This document shows, one piece after another, positions 17,558-25,491 of a DNA stretch of 64,000 bases (within the stretch, counting starts at the first letter, position 1; each line of letters starts with the position of its first letter). The notes beneath the pieces were generated by a model. It did no database searches, was not told the origin of the DNA, and saw nothing but the letters and a program-made list of their open reading frames with translations. The DNA lies in the NCBI GenBank assembly GCA_048814795.1, contig CP184673.1, forward strand, positions 1,922,001 through 1,986,000, in the 5' to 3' direction. The position numbers were made by a program, and so were the translations under genes. The stretch comes from Thermatribacter sp048814795 (GTDB lineage Bacteria > Atribacterota > Atribacteria > Atribacterales > Thermatribacteraceae).

Positions 17558-18985
17558 TCAACTCCACAAGCGCGGACCAAAAAGATACCGGCCGCTTTTG
17601 AGATCCACAATTTCTATCGCACCAGCAGGACACAGAGAAGTGCAGATACCACATCCCTGACAAAGACTCCAATCTATCATGGCTTTCTTGCGCTTGTTTT
17701 CTCCTTCTATTTTCACGGCTCCAAAAGGACAGGAACGCAAACAGGTCAAACAAAGTACGCACTTCTCTTCATCAACGGAACCCCGTTCTTTCAGTTTCAA
17801 CTGTCCCTTCTCCAGATACTGCATCACCGAATGCATCAAATGTTCCCACTCCCTGCCAGTCTCCTCAAGAGGCGCACAAAAAACACCCCTCCAGCAGGTA
17901 GAATATTTATCGATGACCGGATTGGGAAGCGAGGTTGCCTTCAGGTTTTCACGATCAACCATAAAGTATTCTTCTAACGCTACAGGCTGTACTTCAAAGG
18001 AAGGCACAACAACTAACCAATCCACCAGGTATGAAACTTCACGAAGGTCCTTTTCTGAAACAAACTTGAGAATGATTTTTTGCATGCTCTCAGTGGCTTG
18101 ACAGGAAAAACTCTTAAATTTGACTTTCTCAAAGCGAACCCCAGCTTGTCTTGCTTCTCGATAGGCCAGTTCTGAGTTTTCCAGTGCAACACCAACCTGT
18201 TCACACAAAAAGAGAACTTCTGAACAAAAATCCCTGCGAATACGAGCAGACCAGCAAAGAGCTTCCCTCCACTGTAGGGGAGAAGCAAATTCATGCACCA
18301 GGAAAGCAACACTTTTTTTCCAGAAATTGCGATGGTTATACCTCCGTAATAGTTCATCCACAAAAAACGCTCTCTGTGTATCCTCAACTTCTCGAGGAAA
18401 ACCGAAAGAGAGTATTCGCTTTCTTGGCAAGAAAATCACTGCCCCAAAGCACAGCTCGCCATCCGGATGATGAATAATTTTAAAATTAACCCCATCGCGG
18501 TAAATAGCCACTTTTTTCCTGGTAATAAAGAAGGGTACTTTCTTCTTTTGAAGAGCTTCTTCTATCCTTTCCGTGCTTTCGTTTTCTTCGGCAACAACCA
18601 GCACCCTCTTCTCCGGCTTTAAAAAAGCGCTTTTAACTGAGAAATCAGGCTTTAAAACAAGTTCCTCCCGGAAATAATTTTTCCACCAGGCAATCAGTTG
18701 AGGCGAAACCACACCTGGGGGGAGCCCGAAAATCCTAAATTTTCCAAGGTTTTCTACCGAATTGCAAAACTCAGACAACAACTCGATATTGGCTTCAATA
18801 TCTTCAACCAGCAAAAAAACTTTTTCAAAGTCCTGTATGTCTTTATCCATCCTGGCCAACCACTCTGAATAAGAGTGAACTCGCAGGTCCAGTTCCTTCG
18901 AAAAATCACCTATAGCGTCAAGTAAAGGCTTCACACGTGCATATTCAGGACGGAATAACACAAGCACTTTCTTCAATTTCATCAT
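17558..18985 (-). CDS. HdrA C-terminal-like protein with two [4Fe-4S] clusters
   Basis: A 475-residue protein. The C-terminal 80 residues carry two ferredoxin motifs, CVLCLTCLRSCP and CQGCGICTSLCP. The region near residues 255-300 (LFLCEQVG...YREARQAGVRFEKVKF) looks like the part of HdrA that follows its CCG-like stretch. The N-terminal 200 residues are not recognisable. It overlaps the short HdrA-like gene by four bases. I infer that the two genes are the separated halves of an HdrA, or that this is a dedicated electron carrier for it. Confidence 0.75.
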   Translation of the reverse strand: MMKLKKVLVLFRPEYARVKPLLDAIGDFSKELDLRVHSYSEWLARMDKDIQDFEKVFLLVEDIEANIELLSEFCNSVENLGKFRIFGLPPGVVSPQLIAWWKNYFREELVLKPDFSVKSAFLKPEKRVLVVAEENESTERIEEALQKKKVPFFITRKKVAIYRDGVNFKIIHHPDGELCFGAVIFLPRKRILSFGFPREVEDTQRAFFVDELLRRYNHRNFWKKSVAFLVHEFASPLQWREALCWSARIRRDFCSEVLFLCEQVGVALENSELAYREARQAGVRFEKVKFKSFSCQATESMQKIILKFVSEKDLREVSYLVDWLVVVPSFEVQPVALEEYFMVDRENLKATSLPNPVIDKYSTCWRGVFCAPLEETGREWEHLMHSVMQYLEKGQLKLKERGSVDEEKCVLCLTCLRSCPFGAVKIEGENKRKKAMIDWSLCQGCGICTSLCPAGAIEIVDLKSGRYLFGPRLWS

Positions 18986-19971
18986 CCCGCTATCTCAAGT
19001 ATACTTTCTGCAACTTGATAAGCTTCAAAAATAGTGGTTTCCACATCTTTGGGACCTCCTGCCGTACCACACACAAAAACACCGGGGTTGCTGGTCCTGC
19101 CTCCACCAAAATTCTTAATAAATCCCCAGTCATCGAGTTCGAGGTAAAAAGCTCGAGCCAGGTCTTTGGTCGAATTTCCGGAAGATAGACCTATGGAAAG
19201 GACCACCCGGTCGAATTTTTCCTTGACTGCCTGACCATTTTCATCTTCATAAAAAACTTCTAAGTTTCCACCCTCCCCCTCTATCCGGAAGGGTATGGCT
19301 CTTACTAATAACGCCTTATTTCGAGCCACTTCCCAAAGATAACAGCTTTTGGAGCCAAAGATCTGAAGGTCCATGTAAAACATCTTAAATTCAAGGCCCG
19401 GCAAAAAGTAACTCAAAAAATCCAGAGCCCTCAAGGCATAGCGACAACAGATTTGTGAACAGTAACCCCGTTTTTCTTTAAAACTACGTGAACCAACACA
19501 CTGTACAAAAGCAACTTTTCCCTGTTCTGGAAAAAGTTTAAATATTTCACCACTATTTATGGCTTGTTCGATATCCAATCCAGTAAAAACGCCCTGCAAC
19601 CTGCCATAACCCAGATTGGGGAGTTTCCTGGCATCAAAAGGTTCAGCTCCAGTAGCAATTACCACGTATTTGGTTTTTATCTCCTCACGATTGGTGAAAA
19701 TTCGAAACCCTTCAAGGGACTGTTCTACTTTCAAAATATCTCTCGAGCAAAGTATCGGAAACTGGAATCTGGCTACTCGTCTCATCAGATCTGTGTTCCT
19801 GCAGATTCCACAATAAAGGCAGCTCTGATGGGCCTTACAACCTAAGGTAGCAGCAAGTCCTCCAACCTTGTTATCCTTTTCGAGAATTAAGACTTTTCCA
19901 TAGCCAGCCAGCCTTTCTCCGAGAGAAAGGCCCGCTGGCCCAGCACCTATCACTAAAAAATCACATTCCAA
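18982..19971 (-). CDS. Short HdrA-like FAD-dependent oxidoreductase
   Basis: A 329-residue protein with the HdrA FAD site VIGAGPAGLS (residues 6-15), VGGLAATLGC, a CLYCGIC motif and the HdrA hallmark CVGSRSFKEKRGYCSQICC near residue 157. It ends with VFVCGTAGGPKDV, as HdrA does before its ferredoxin domain. It lacks the inserted ferredoxins of canonical HdrA, which may be supplied by the next gene. It is the first gene after formate-THF ligase, 73 bases downstream; no strong ribosome site is seen. Role: probably flavin-based electron transfer towards MetV/MetF. Confidence 0.82.
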   Translation of the reverse strand: MECDFLVIGAGPAGLSLGERLAGYGKVLILEKDNKVGGLAATLGCKAHQSCLYCGICRNTDLMRRVARFQFPILCSRDILKVEQSLEGFRIFTNREEIKTKYVVIATGAEPFDARKLPNLGYGRLQGVFTGLDIEQAINSGEIFKLFPEQGKVAFVQCVGSRSFKEKRGYCSQICCRYALRALDFLSYFLPGLEFKMFYMDLQIFGSKSCYLWEVARNKALLVRAIPFRIEGEGGNLEVFYEDENGQAVKEKFDRVVLSIGLSSGNSTKDLARAFYLELDDWGFIKNFGGGRTSNPGVFVCGTAGGPKDVETTIFEAYQVAESILEIAG

Positions 19972-20044
19972 CTTTTTATCCCACCCATCTGCAAGAAGAA
20001 AAAATCCAGTTATCGGCTATTTTTAGACTCTAAATATATCATTA

Positions 20045-21739
20045 CTAAAATAGACCGACAATCCTGCCTTCAGAATCTATATCTATGTTCATCCCCGCTG
20101 GTCGAGAAGGTAGGCCCGGCATAGTACGCATCTCGCCACACAATGGATACAGGAAACCTGCACCGATGGAAGGACGAATATCTTTTATGGGAAGCTTAAA
20201 ACCACGTGGGCGGCCTTTCAATTTGGGATCATGCGATAGAGAGAGATGGGTCTTGGCCATACAGATGGGTAACCTATCCCAACCCAATTCAGTATAGCGG
20301 GCTATTTTCTTTTCGGCTTCTGGCTCGTAAACTACTCCGTCCGCCCCATAAATTTTGGTGGCTATAGTTTCAATCTTATCCTTGATGGGAATATCTAAAG
20401 GATAAAGAAAGTCAAAGTTATTGGGAGCATCGCAAGCTTTCACAACAGCTTCAGCCAGTTCTTTACCACCTTCTCCACCTTTAGCCCAAACCTCAGAAAC
20501 ACACGCTTCAAAAGCTCCATTATCAAGAGCTATTTTTCTAACCGTCTCTATTTCGCGCTCGGTATCTGTCGAAAAGACGTTAATTGCTACCACAACCGGG
20601 ACACCAAAAAGTCTTGCATTTTCAATCTGTTTGATAAGGTTTTCCGACCCTTTTACCAAAGCATCGATATCTTCTTCGAGAATTGCCGGATCCAGGGGCT
20701 TTCCAGGAACCACCTTATACTTTCCGCTGTGCATCTTAAGAGCACGAATAGAACACACCATAACCACACAGTCAGGGCGAAGACCACTATAACGACATTT
20801 AATATTCATAAACTTTTCCATACCACAATCTGCACCGAAGCCACTCTCGGTCACTACGTAATCAGCAAGGCGTAAGGCAATCTGGTCAGCAATAATAGAG
20901 CTATTGCCATGAGCGATATTGGCAAAAGGACCAGCATGAACAAAACAGGGCGTGTTTTCAAGTGTTTGAAGAAGATTTGGCTTTATAGCATCCTTCATCA
21001 AAACAGCCATAGCTCCAGCACACTTGAGGTCTTCAGCAGTAACTGGCTCCTTCTGGCGATTGTAAGCTACCACAATTCTTCCCAAACGTTCACGCAAATC
21101 AAAAATATCGGTGGTCAGAGCCAGAATAGCCATTACTTCTGAAGCTACTGCAATATCAAAGCTGCTTTCACGGGGTATGCCATTCGCTTTCCCCCCCAAG
21201 CCAATAATAATCCTGCGCAATGCCCTGTCACTTATATCCACTACTCTGGGCCAGCTTATCGTGAAGGGATCGATGTTCAATTCATTTCCGTGAAGCAGGT
21301 GATTGTCTATAAAAGCAGCCAGCAAATTGTGTGCTGCAGCAACAGCATGAGTATCTCCAGTCAAATGAAGATTAAAATCCTCCATGGGTACAACCTGGGA
21401 ATAACCACCACCCGCAGCACCACCTTTAATGCCAAAAACCGGACCCAGCGAAGGCTGCCGGATGCACACTATGCTTTTTTTGCCTATTTTGTTTAGAGCC
21501 ATGGAAAGACCTATAGTGGTAACCGTTTTACCCTCTCCAAGAGGGGTGGGTGTGATGGCAGTAACATCGATATATTTACCAAGAGGATTATCTCGAAGTT
21601 TTTTAAGAACTTCTAAAGACACCTTTGCCTTGTACTTACCGTAGGGTTCGATGTCTTCTTCTTCAAGTCCCGCCTTTTTAGCAATTTCAGTTATGGGTTT
21701 CATAGAAGCCTGCTGGGCAATTTCCAGATCGCTTAACAT
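20045..21739 (-). CDS. fhs: Formate-tetrahydrofolate ligase
   Basis: ATP-dependent ligase making 10-formyl-THF from formate and THF, the entry step of the methyl branch of the Wood-Ljungdahl pathway. At 564 residues it has the family length. The nucleotide site TPLGEGKTVTTIG lies around residue 65; other conserved strings are FGIKGGAAGGGY, DNHLLHG, FADIAHGNS-like FANIAHGNSS, and TLSL-like HLSLSHDP. ATG at 21739 with GGAGGG 7 bases upstream. It is read from its own promoter with a 23-base palindrome between -35 and -10, and probably leads into the Hdr cluster. Confidence 0.97.
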   Translation of the reverse strand: MLSDLEIAQQASMKPITEIAKKAGLEEEDIEPYGKYKAKVSLEVLKKLRDNPLGKYIDVTAITPTPLGEGKTVTTIGLSMALNKIGKKSIVCIRQPSLGPVFGIKGGAAGGGYSQVVPMEDFNLHLTGDTHAVAAAHNLLAAFIDNHLLHGNELNIDPFTISWPRVVDISDRALRRIIIGLGGKANGIPRESSFDIAVASEVMAILALTTDIFDLRERLGRIVVAYNRQKEPVTAEDLKCAGAMAVLMKDAIKPNLLQTLENTPCFVHAGPFANIAHGNSSIIADQIALRLADYVVTESGFGADCGMEKFMNIKCRYSGLRPDCVVMVCSIRALKMHSGKYKVVPGKPLDPAILEEDIDALVKGSENLIKQIENARLFGVPVVVAINVFSTDTEREIETVRKIALDNGAFEACVSEVWAKGGEGGKELAEAVVKACDAPNNFDFLYPLDIPIKDKIETIATKIYGADGVVYEPEAEKKIARYTELGWDRLPICMAKTHLSLSHDPKLKGRPRGFKLPIKDIRPSIGAGFLYPLCGEMRTMPGLPSRPAGMNIDIDSEGRIVGLF

Positions 21740-21755
21740 CTTTTGCCCTCCTTCG

Positions 21756-21788
21756 ATTATATAGATTATTAAAGATAATCTTTAATAA
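21756..21788 (-). promoter_or_regulatory. fhs promoter -10 box and palindromic operator
   Basis: On the minus strand TATAAT (21761-21756) stands 16 bases before the fhs ATG. A 23-base perfect palindrome (21766-21788), with core ATTAAAGAT-A-ATCTTTAAT, covers the spacer and -35 region. It is AT-rich, but the length without mismatch favours a protein-binding site. The regulator is unknown. Confidence 0.45.
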
Positions 21789-21811
21789 ATAATTTAATTA
21801 TCGTTCTTTAC

Positions 21812-21840
21812 AAAAAAAGGGGAGAAAATTCTCTCCCCTT
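21812..21840 (-). terminator. Intrinsic terminator after the corrinoid protein gene
   Basis: AAGGGGAGA (21817-21825) pairs with TCTCCCCTT (21832-21840) in a nine-base stem; on the minus strand seven T residues follow. It lies 11 bases past the corrinoid protein stop and separates that gene from fhs. Confidence 0.85.
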
Positions 21841-21851
21841 ATCTTATCGGT

Positions 21852-22493
21852 TTAATTAAGACTCAAAAGCTCCTTGGCTTTATCTACCGCTGACGCAGCA
21901 TCTGGAGCATAACCATCAGCACCAACTTCGTCGGCAAATTTTTGAGTAACCGGAGCACCGCCAATCATGACTTTAACCTGATCCCTAACTCCAGCCTCTT
22001 GAAAAGCTTTAAGGTTTTCTCTAATTTGAATCATGGTAGTGGTAAGTAAAGCCGACATGCCAACCAACTGAGGCTTGTGTTCTTTGATGGCCTGAACGAA
22101 CTTTTCGGCAGGCACATCGATGCCCAGATCGATTACTTCAAATCCTGCTCCCTCCATCATCATGGCCACCAGATTTTTACCAATATCATGAAGGTCACCT
22201 TTCACGGTGCCAATAACAAATTTAGCCACTGGCTCCACGCCAGTCTCTGCAAGTCTGGGCTTCAGAATCTCCATACCTGCTTTCATAGCTCGGGCAGCAA
22301 TCAGCACTTCTGGAACATAAATCTCGTTTGCCTTAAACTTTTCTCCCACCTGGTTCATGCCCTTTATCAGACCACCATTAAGAACTTCCTGCGGTGAAAA
22401 ACCCTCATCAAGTGCTTTCTGGGTTAATTCACTCACAGCTTTTGCGTTACCTGCAAATAACTCTTTAGCAATTTGTTCAAGAATATCACTCAT
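21852..22493 (-). CDS. Corrinoid (B12-binding) methyl carrier protein
   Basis: A 213-residue methyltransferase-associated corrinoid protein of the MtaC/MtbC/MttC type. The N-terminal half is the helical cap (VGEKFKANEIYVPEVL); the C-terminal half is the B12 Rossmann domain with DLHDIGKN (Asp100, His102, Gly105), whose histidine is the lower cobalt ligand, then the GMSALLTTTM and MIGGAPV motifs. It accepts a methyl group on cobalt and gives it to a second methyltransferase. It is a single-gene unit with a terminator, divergent from the formate channel. The AcsE-like protein at 5.3-6.1 kb is the likely THF-side partner. No substrate methyltransferase or CODH/ACS is seen, so the methyl destination is open. 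Confidence 0.9.
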   Translation of the reverse strand: MSDILEQIAKELFAGNAKAVSELTQKALDEGFSPQEVLNGGLIKGMNQVGEKFKANEIYVPEVLIAARAMKAGMEILKPRLAETGVEPVAKFVIGTVKGDLHDIGKNLVAMMMEGAGFEVIDLGIDVPAEKFVQAIKEHKPQLVGMSALLTTTMIQIRENLKAFQEAGVRDQVKVMIGGAPVTQKFADEVGADGYAPDAASAVDKAKELLSLN

Positions 22494-22572
22494 CTTAACT
22501 TACCCTCCCTCTCTTAAAGTAAACAGCCCTCTGGGTCTAATTTTAACAAATTATTTTAAAAAAAACCATAAA

Positions 22573-22601
22573 TTTTGTATTTTATACAAAAATTATATTA
22601 T
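22573..22601. promoter_or_regulatory. Inverted repeat in the divergent corrinoid/formate-channel promoter region
   Basis: TTTTGTAT (22573-22580), three T, ATACAAAA (22584-22591) form a perfect 8-3-8 inverted repeat. It overlaps a plus-strand -35-like TTGTAT (22575-22580) whose partner TATTAT (22596-22601) is 15 bases away. Sitting between divergent genes of one pathway, it may bind a regulator of both. Confidence 0.4.
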
Positions 22602-22649
22602 CATTTTAATAAATCTTAAACAAAACCACCTTAAAAGGAGGTTTGATTA

Positions 22650-23408
22650 ATGGATGCTCTCCACACCTTTTGTGAAAACAAGCTCCAGAGGAATTATTTA
22701 TCCCTTTTCATTGGAGCCATTCTGGCAGGGTCTTACATAGGATTTGCTTCGCAACTATTTACTTTAGTAACCACTGCTGAGCTTCCAACTGGAGTCAAAC
22801 AGCTCCTGGGGGGGATAGTTTTTTCGGTAGGACTGATTCTGGTGGTATTGGGGAAAGCAGAGCTATTCACTGGCCACTGCTTACTCAGTTACTCCTGCTT
22901 TAGCTTCAAAAATCGTATCACAAAAACTTTCAGAACCTGGGGCCTGGTATATCTGGGCAACTTTGTAGGGTCTATACTTCTGGCCGGGATTTATGCTTCA
23001 ACTGGACTTCTCAACCAGAGTGGAGGATTAATAGCACGGCGTGCATATCAGATAGCGCTTATCAAAACTCAAATTCCTTTTACTCAAGCCTTCGCAAGAG
23101 GCATACTTTGTAACTGGTTAGTATGTTTAGCGGTGTTGCTTTGTATCTACGCAGAGAACAACCTTACCCGGTTGCTGGTTATTCCTGGACCCATCGCCAC
23201 TTTTGTAGCACTCGGTTATGAACACAGCATAGCTAACATGTATTTTCTGCCAGCGGGAGCCTTTGCCCAGAAAATCCTGCAAAATACCAGTACACCAATA
23301 ACCTTGTCAGGCATCACAAACAATCTAATCTCAGTAACCCTGGGTAATATAGTGGGTGGAGTAGTAATGGTAGCTCTTCTGTACTGGCTTAAAGAAGAAA
23401 GGGGCTGA
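22650..23408 (+). CDS. Formate/nitrite transporter family channel
   Basis: A 252-residue integral membrane protein of the FNT family (FocA/FdhC/NirC), with six hydrophobic helices and the family's GKAELFTGHCL, NxxG-type GNFVGSILLA and GNIVGGVVMV segments. It carries formate or a related small anion across the cytoplasmic membrane. A very good AAAAGGAGG stands before the ATG. It is divergent from the corrinoid gene and close to fhs, so formate is the natural substrate by context. Its stop codon lies within the following terminator stem. Confidence 0.9.
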   Translation: MDALHTFCENKLQRNYLSLFIGAILAGSYIGFASQLFTLVTTAELPTGVKQLLGGIVFSVGLILVVLGKAELFTGHCLLSYSCFSFKNRITKTFRTWGLVYLGNFVGSILLAGIYASTGLLNQSGGLIARRAYQIALIKTQIPFTQAFARGILCNWLVCLAVLLCIYAENNLTRLLVIPGPIATFVALGYEHSIANMYFLPAGAFAQKILQNTSTPITLSGITNNLISVTLGNIVGGVVMVALLYWLKEERG

Positions 23409-23432
23409 GAAAGTTTTCTCAGCCCCTTTCTT
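23395..23432. terminator. Bidirectional terminator between formate channel and nfu
   Basis: An 18-base perfect stem (23395-23412 with 23415-23432), core GGGGCTGAGAAA, separates two convergent genes and includes the stop codon of the formate channel gene. T-rich stretches follow on the minus strand; the plus strand has a weaker one. Confidence 0.8.
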
Positions 23433-23442
23433 CGCAAGTTTC

Positions 23443-23661
23443 TTAAACCGCTTCAACAGACTTTACTTCGGGAACTTCTTCCTTGACTACTCTCTCAATA
23501 CCATCCTTTAGAGTTATATAAGACATGGGGCAGGAACTGCACATTCCTTTCAAACGAACTTTCACCACACCATTTTCAATGTCTACCAGTTCAACGTCTC
23601 CACCTTCAAACTGTAAATATTGCCTTACTTTTTCCAGTGCTTTCTCAACGCGTTCTCTCAC
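23443..23661 (-). CDS. nfu: NifU-like iron-sulfur carrier (Nfu)
   Basis: A 72-residue protein that is just the NifU C-terminal domain. The cluster-binding CxxC is Cys41-Cys44 in GMCSSCPMS, preceded by the usual GGDVELVDIENG region. It delivers [4Fe-4S] clusters to target proteins; the many cluster proteins in this window could be clients. It follows glyA by 58 bases in the same direction and is the last gene of that unit. Confidence 0.92.
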   Translation of the reverse strand: MRERVEKALEKVRQYLQFEGGDVELVDIENGVVKVRLKGMCSSCPMSYITLKDGIERVVKEEVPEVKSVEAV

Positions 23662-23719
23662 AAGATGAACCTCCCTTTAAATCTTGTTGTACTATCAAGT
23701 AAACCCAAAGCTTCAGCCC

Positions 23720-24976
23720 TTATTCCCCAACAGTCAACTCTGGATAAAGTGGAAAGCGATTACAAAGGCTGCGTACTTCTTCTTTAACCTTTTGCAAAGT
23801 CACTTCGCAGCTTCTTCCTCGCAGCGCTCGATCAATTAACTCAGCTATAAGCTGCATTTCCTCTTCCTTCATGCCTCGAGAAGTACAAGCCGGAGTACCC
23901 AGCCTGATGCCGCTGGTTACCGTAGGTTTATGAGGGTCAAAGGGAATAGCATTCTTGTTTACCGTAATACCCACCTGGTCCAGGATAAGCTCTGCCTCTC
24001 TACCAGTAATACCAATATTTCTCAGGTCTACCAGCAAAAGGTGATTATCAGTGCCTCCGGAAACCAAACGATAGCCTCTCTCCTGTAAAGCTTTGGCAAG
24101 CGATTTGGCATTTTTAACAACCTGCTTCTGATAGTCCACGAACTCAGGTGTTGCAGCTTCTTTAAGGGCCACCGCCTTAGCAGCAATGACATGCATCAGG
24201 GGACCCCCCTGAGTACCAGGAAAAACTGCTTTATCGACTGCTCTTGCAAAATCTTCCTTACAGAGTATCATTCCTCCCCGGGGCCCACGGAGGGTCTTAT
24301 GGGTGGTTGTAGTAACCAAATGAGCATGCAAACAGGGATTGGGATGGAGAGAGGTGGCTACCAGACCTGCGATATGAGCCATGTCCACCATCAGGAGAGC
24401 ACCCACTTCATCACAAATGGAACGCAAGCGCTCAAAGTCTATAAAACGCGGATAGGCACTCGCCCCGGCTATAATCATTCGGGGTTTCACCTCCTTAGCC
24501 TTTTCTTCCAGCCGGTCATAATCTATAGTTTCTGTATCAGGAGAAACCCCGTAGGGAACAAAGCGATACCACTTTCCAGAGAAGTTAACCGGGCTACCAT
24601 GAGTAAGGTGTCCCCCGTGAGCCAGATCCATCCCCATGACCACATCGCCATATTCGAGAGTTGCTAAGTAAACTGCCATATTGGCCTGTGAACCAGAATG
24701 AGGCTGCACATTAGCATGTTCAGCTTTAAAAAGAGCCTTAGCTCGATCTATGGCCAGCTGCTCAATCTGGTCTACAAATTCACAACCGCCATAGTAGCGT
24801 CTTGCTGGGTAACCCTCGGCATATTTGTTAGTCAATATACTACCCTGGGCTTCGAGAATGGCAATGCTGGTAAAGTTCTCAGAAGCTATGAGCTCCAGCT
24901 TGTTACGCTGTCTTTCCAGCTCTTTTACCATCCACCTGTACACTTCGGGATCCGTAGTTCTAAGTTTCGACCACAT
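23720..24976 (-). CDS. glyA: Serine hydroxymethyltransferase
   Basis: PLP enzyme interconverting serine plus THF with glycine plus 5,10-methylene-THF. The 418 residues match. The PLP lysine is in VVTTTTHKTLRGPRGG-type sequence, seen here as TTTTHKTLRGPRGG around residue 220; SGSQANMAVY and GGHLTHGSPVN are further family motifs. It begins ten bases after the leuD stop, with a weak ribosome site (GGGG) further upstream. It links amino-acid pools with the THF one-carbon pathway encoded nearby. Confidence 0.97.
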   Translation of the reverse strand: MWSKLRTTDPEVYRWMVKELERQRNKLELIASENFTSIAILEAQGSILTNKYAEGYPARRYYGGCEFVDQIEQLAIDRAKALFKAEHANVQPHSGSQANMAVYLATLEYGDVVMGMDLAHGGHLTHGSPVNFSGKWYRFVPYGVSPDTETIDYDRLEEKAKEVKPRMIIAGASAYPRFIDFERLRSICDEVGALLMVDMAHIAGLVATSLHPNPCLHAHLVTTTTHKTLRGPRGGMILCKEDFARAVDKAVFPGTQGGPLMHVIAAKAVALKEAATPEFVDYQKQVVKNAKSLAKALQERGYRLVSGGTDNHLLLVDLRNIGITGREAELILDQVGITVNKNAIPFDPHKPTVTSGIRLGTPACTSRGMKEEEMQLIAELIDRALRGRSCEVTLQKVKEEVRSLCNRFPLYPELTVGE

Positions 24977-24985
24977 GAGTCGTTT

Positions 24986-25486
24986 CTAAACCCCCTGAAA
25001 AGAACCGTATTTCTTAAAATAAGACACCAATCCACCTTCTTCCAAAATGCGAATCATAACCCCCGGAAGAGGCTGGGTTTTTATTTCCAGATTGCGACTG
25101 AGGTCTATAACCAGACCTTGTTTTAAATCGACCTCTAGCTCATCTCCAGCTTCAATAGGAGAGGTATCGCACTCCAAAACAAGCAAACCACAATTAATGG
25201 CGTTACGGAAAAAGATACGAGCAAATGATTTAGCCAGAACACCCCTTATACCGCTGGCCAAAAGAGCCCGAGGAGCCTGCTCCCGGGAAGAACCACAACC
25301 AAAATTCTTGCCTGCAACGATGAAATCTCCCGGAGAAACTTTCTTATAAAAATCCGGGTCGATATCTTCCATAACGTGTTTGGCAAGCTCCTGCATGTCC
25401 AGAGTTTTAAACTTGTATTTACCAGAAATAATGTAATCAGTATTAATATCATCTCCAAATTTATGTGCTTTACCTTTTAGCCTCAT
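24986..25486 (-). CDS. leuD: 3-isopropylmalate dehydratase-type small subunit (LeuD/HacB family)
   Basis: About 166 residues of the aconitase-superfamily swivelling domain, small-subunit form. GDDINTDYI, the NFGCGSSREQAP motif and KSFARIFFRNAINCGL are conserved. With LeuC it isomerises a 2-hydroxy acid such as isopropylmalate or homocitrate products. The loop after NTDYI reads SGKYKF, which does not match either well-known specificity loop I can recall, so the substrate is uncertain. The ATG at 25486 has AGGTGA upstream; a GTG at 25495 overlapping the leuC stop is an alternative. Confidence 0.85.
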   Translation of the reverse strand: MRLKGKAHKFGDDINTDYIISGKYKFKTLDMQELAKHVMEDIDPDFYKKVSPGDFIVAGKNFGCGSSREQAPRALLASGIRGVLAKSFARIFFRNAINCGLLVLECDTSPIEAGDELEVDLKQGLVIDLSRNLEIKTQPLPGVMIRILEEGGLVSYFKKYGSFQGV

Positions 25487-25491
25487 CACAA

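Noticed and set aside
17552..17762. N-terminal extension of the MvhD-like frame
   Set aside because: It overlaps the ferredoxin end of the previous gene, and the ATG at 17552 has a ribosome site and begins the conserved part.
20025..20037. TTTAGA-G-TCTAAA repeat between fhs and the short hdrA-like gene
   Set aside because: Short and AT-only; not a convincing terminator, so fhs and the Hdr genes may be cotranscribed.
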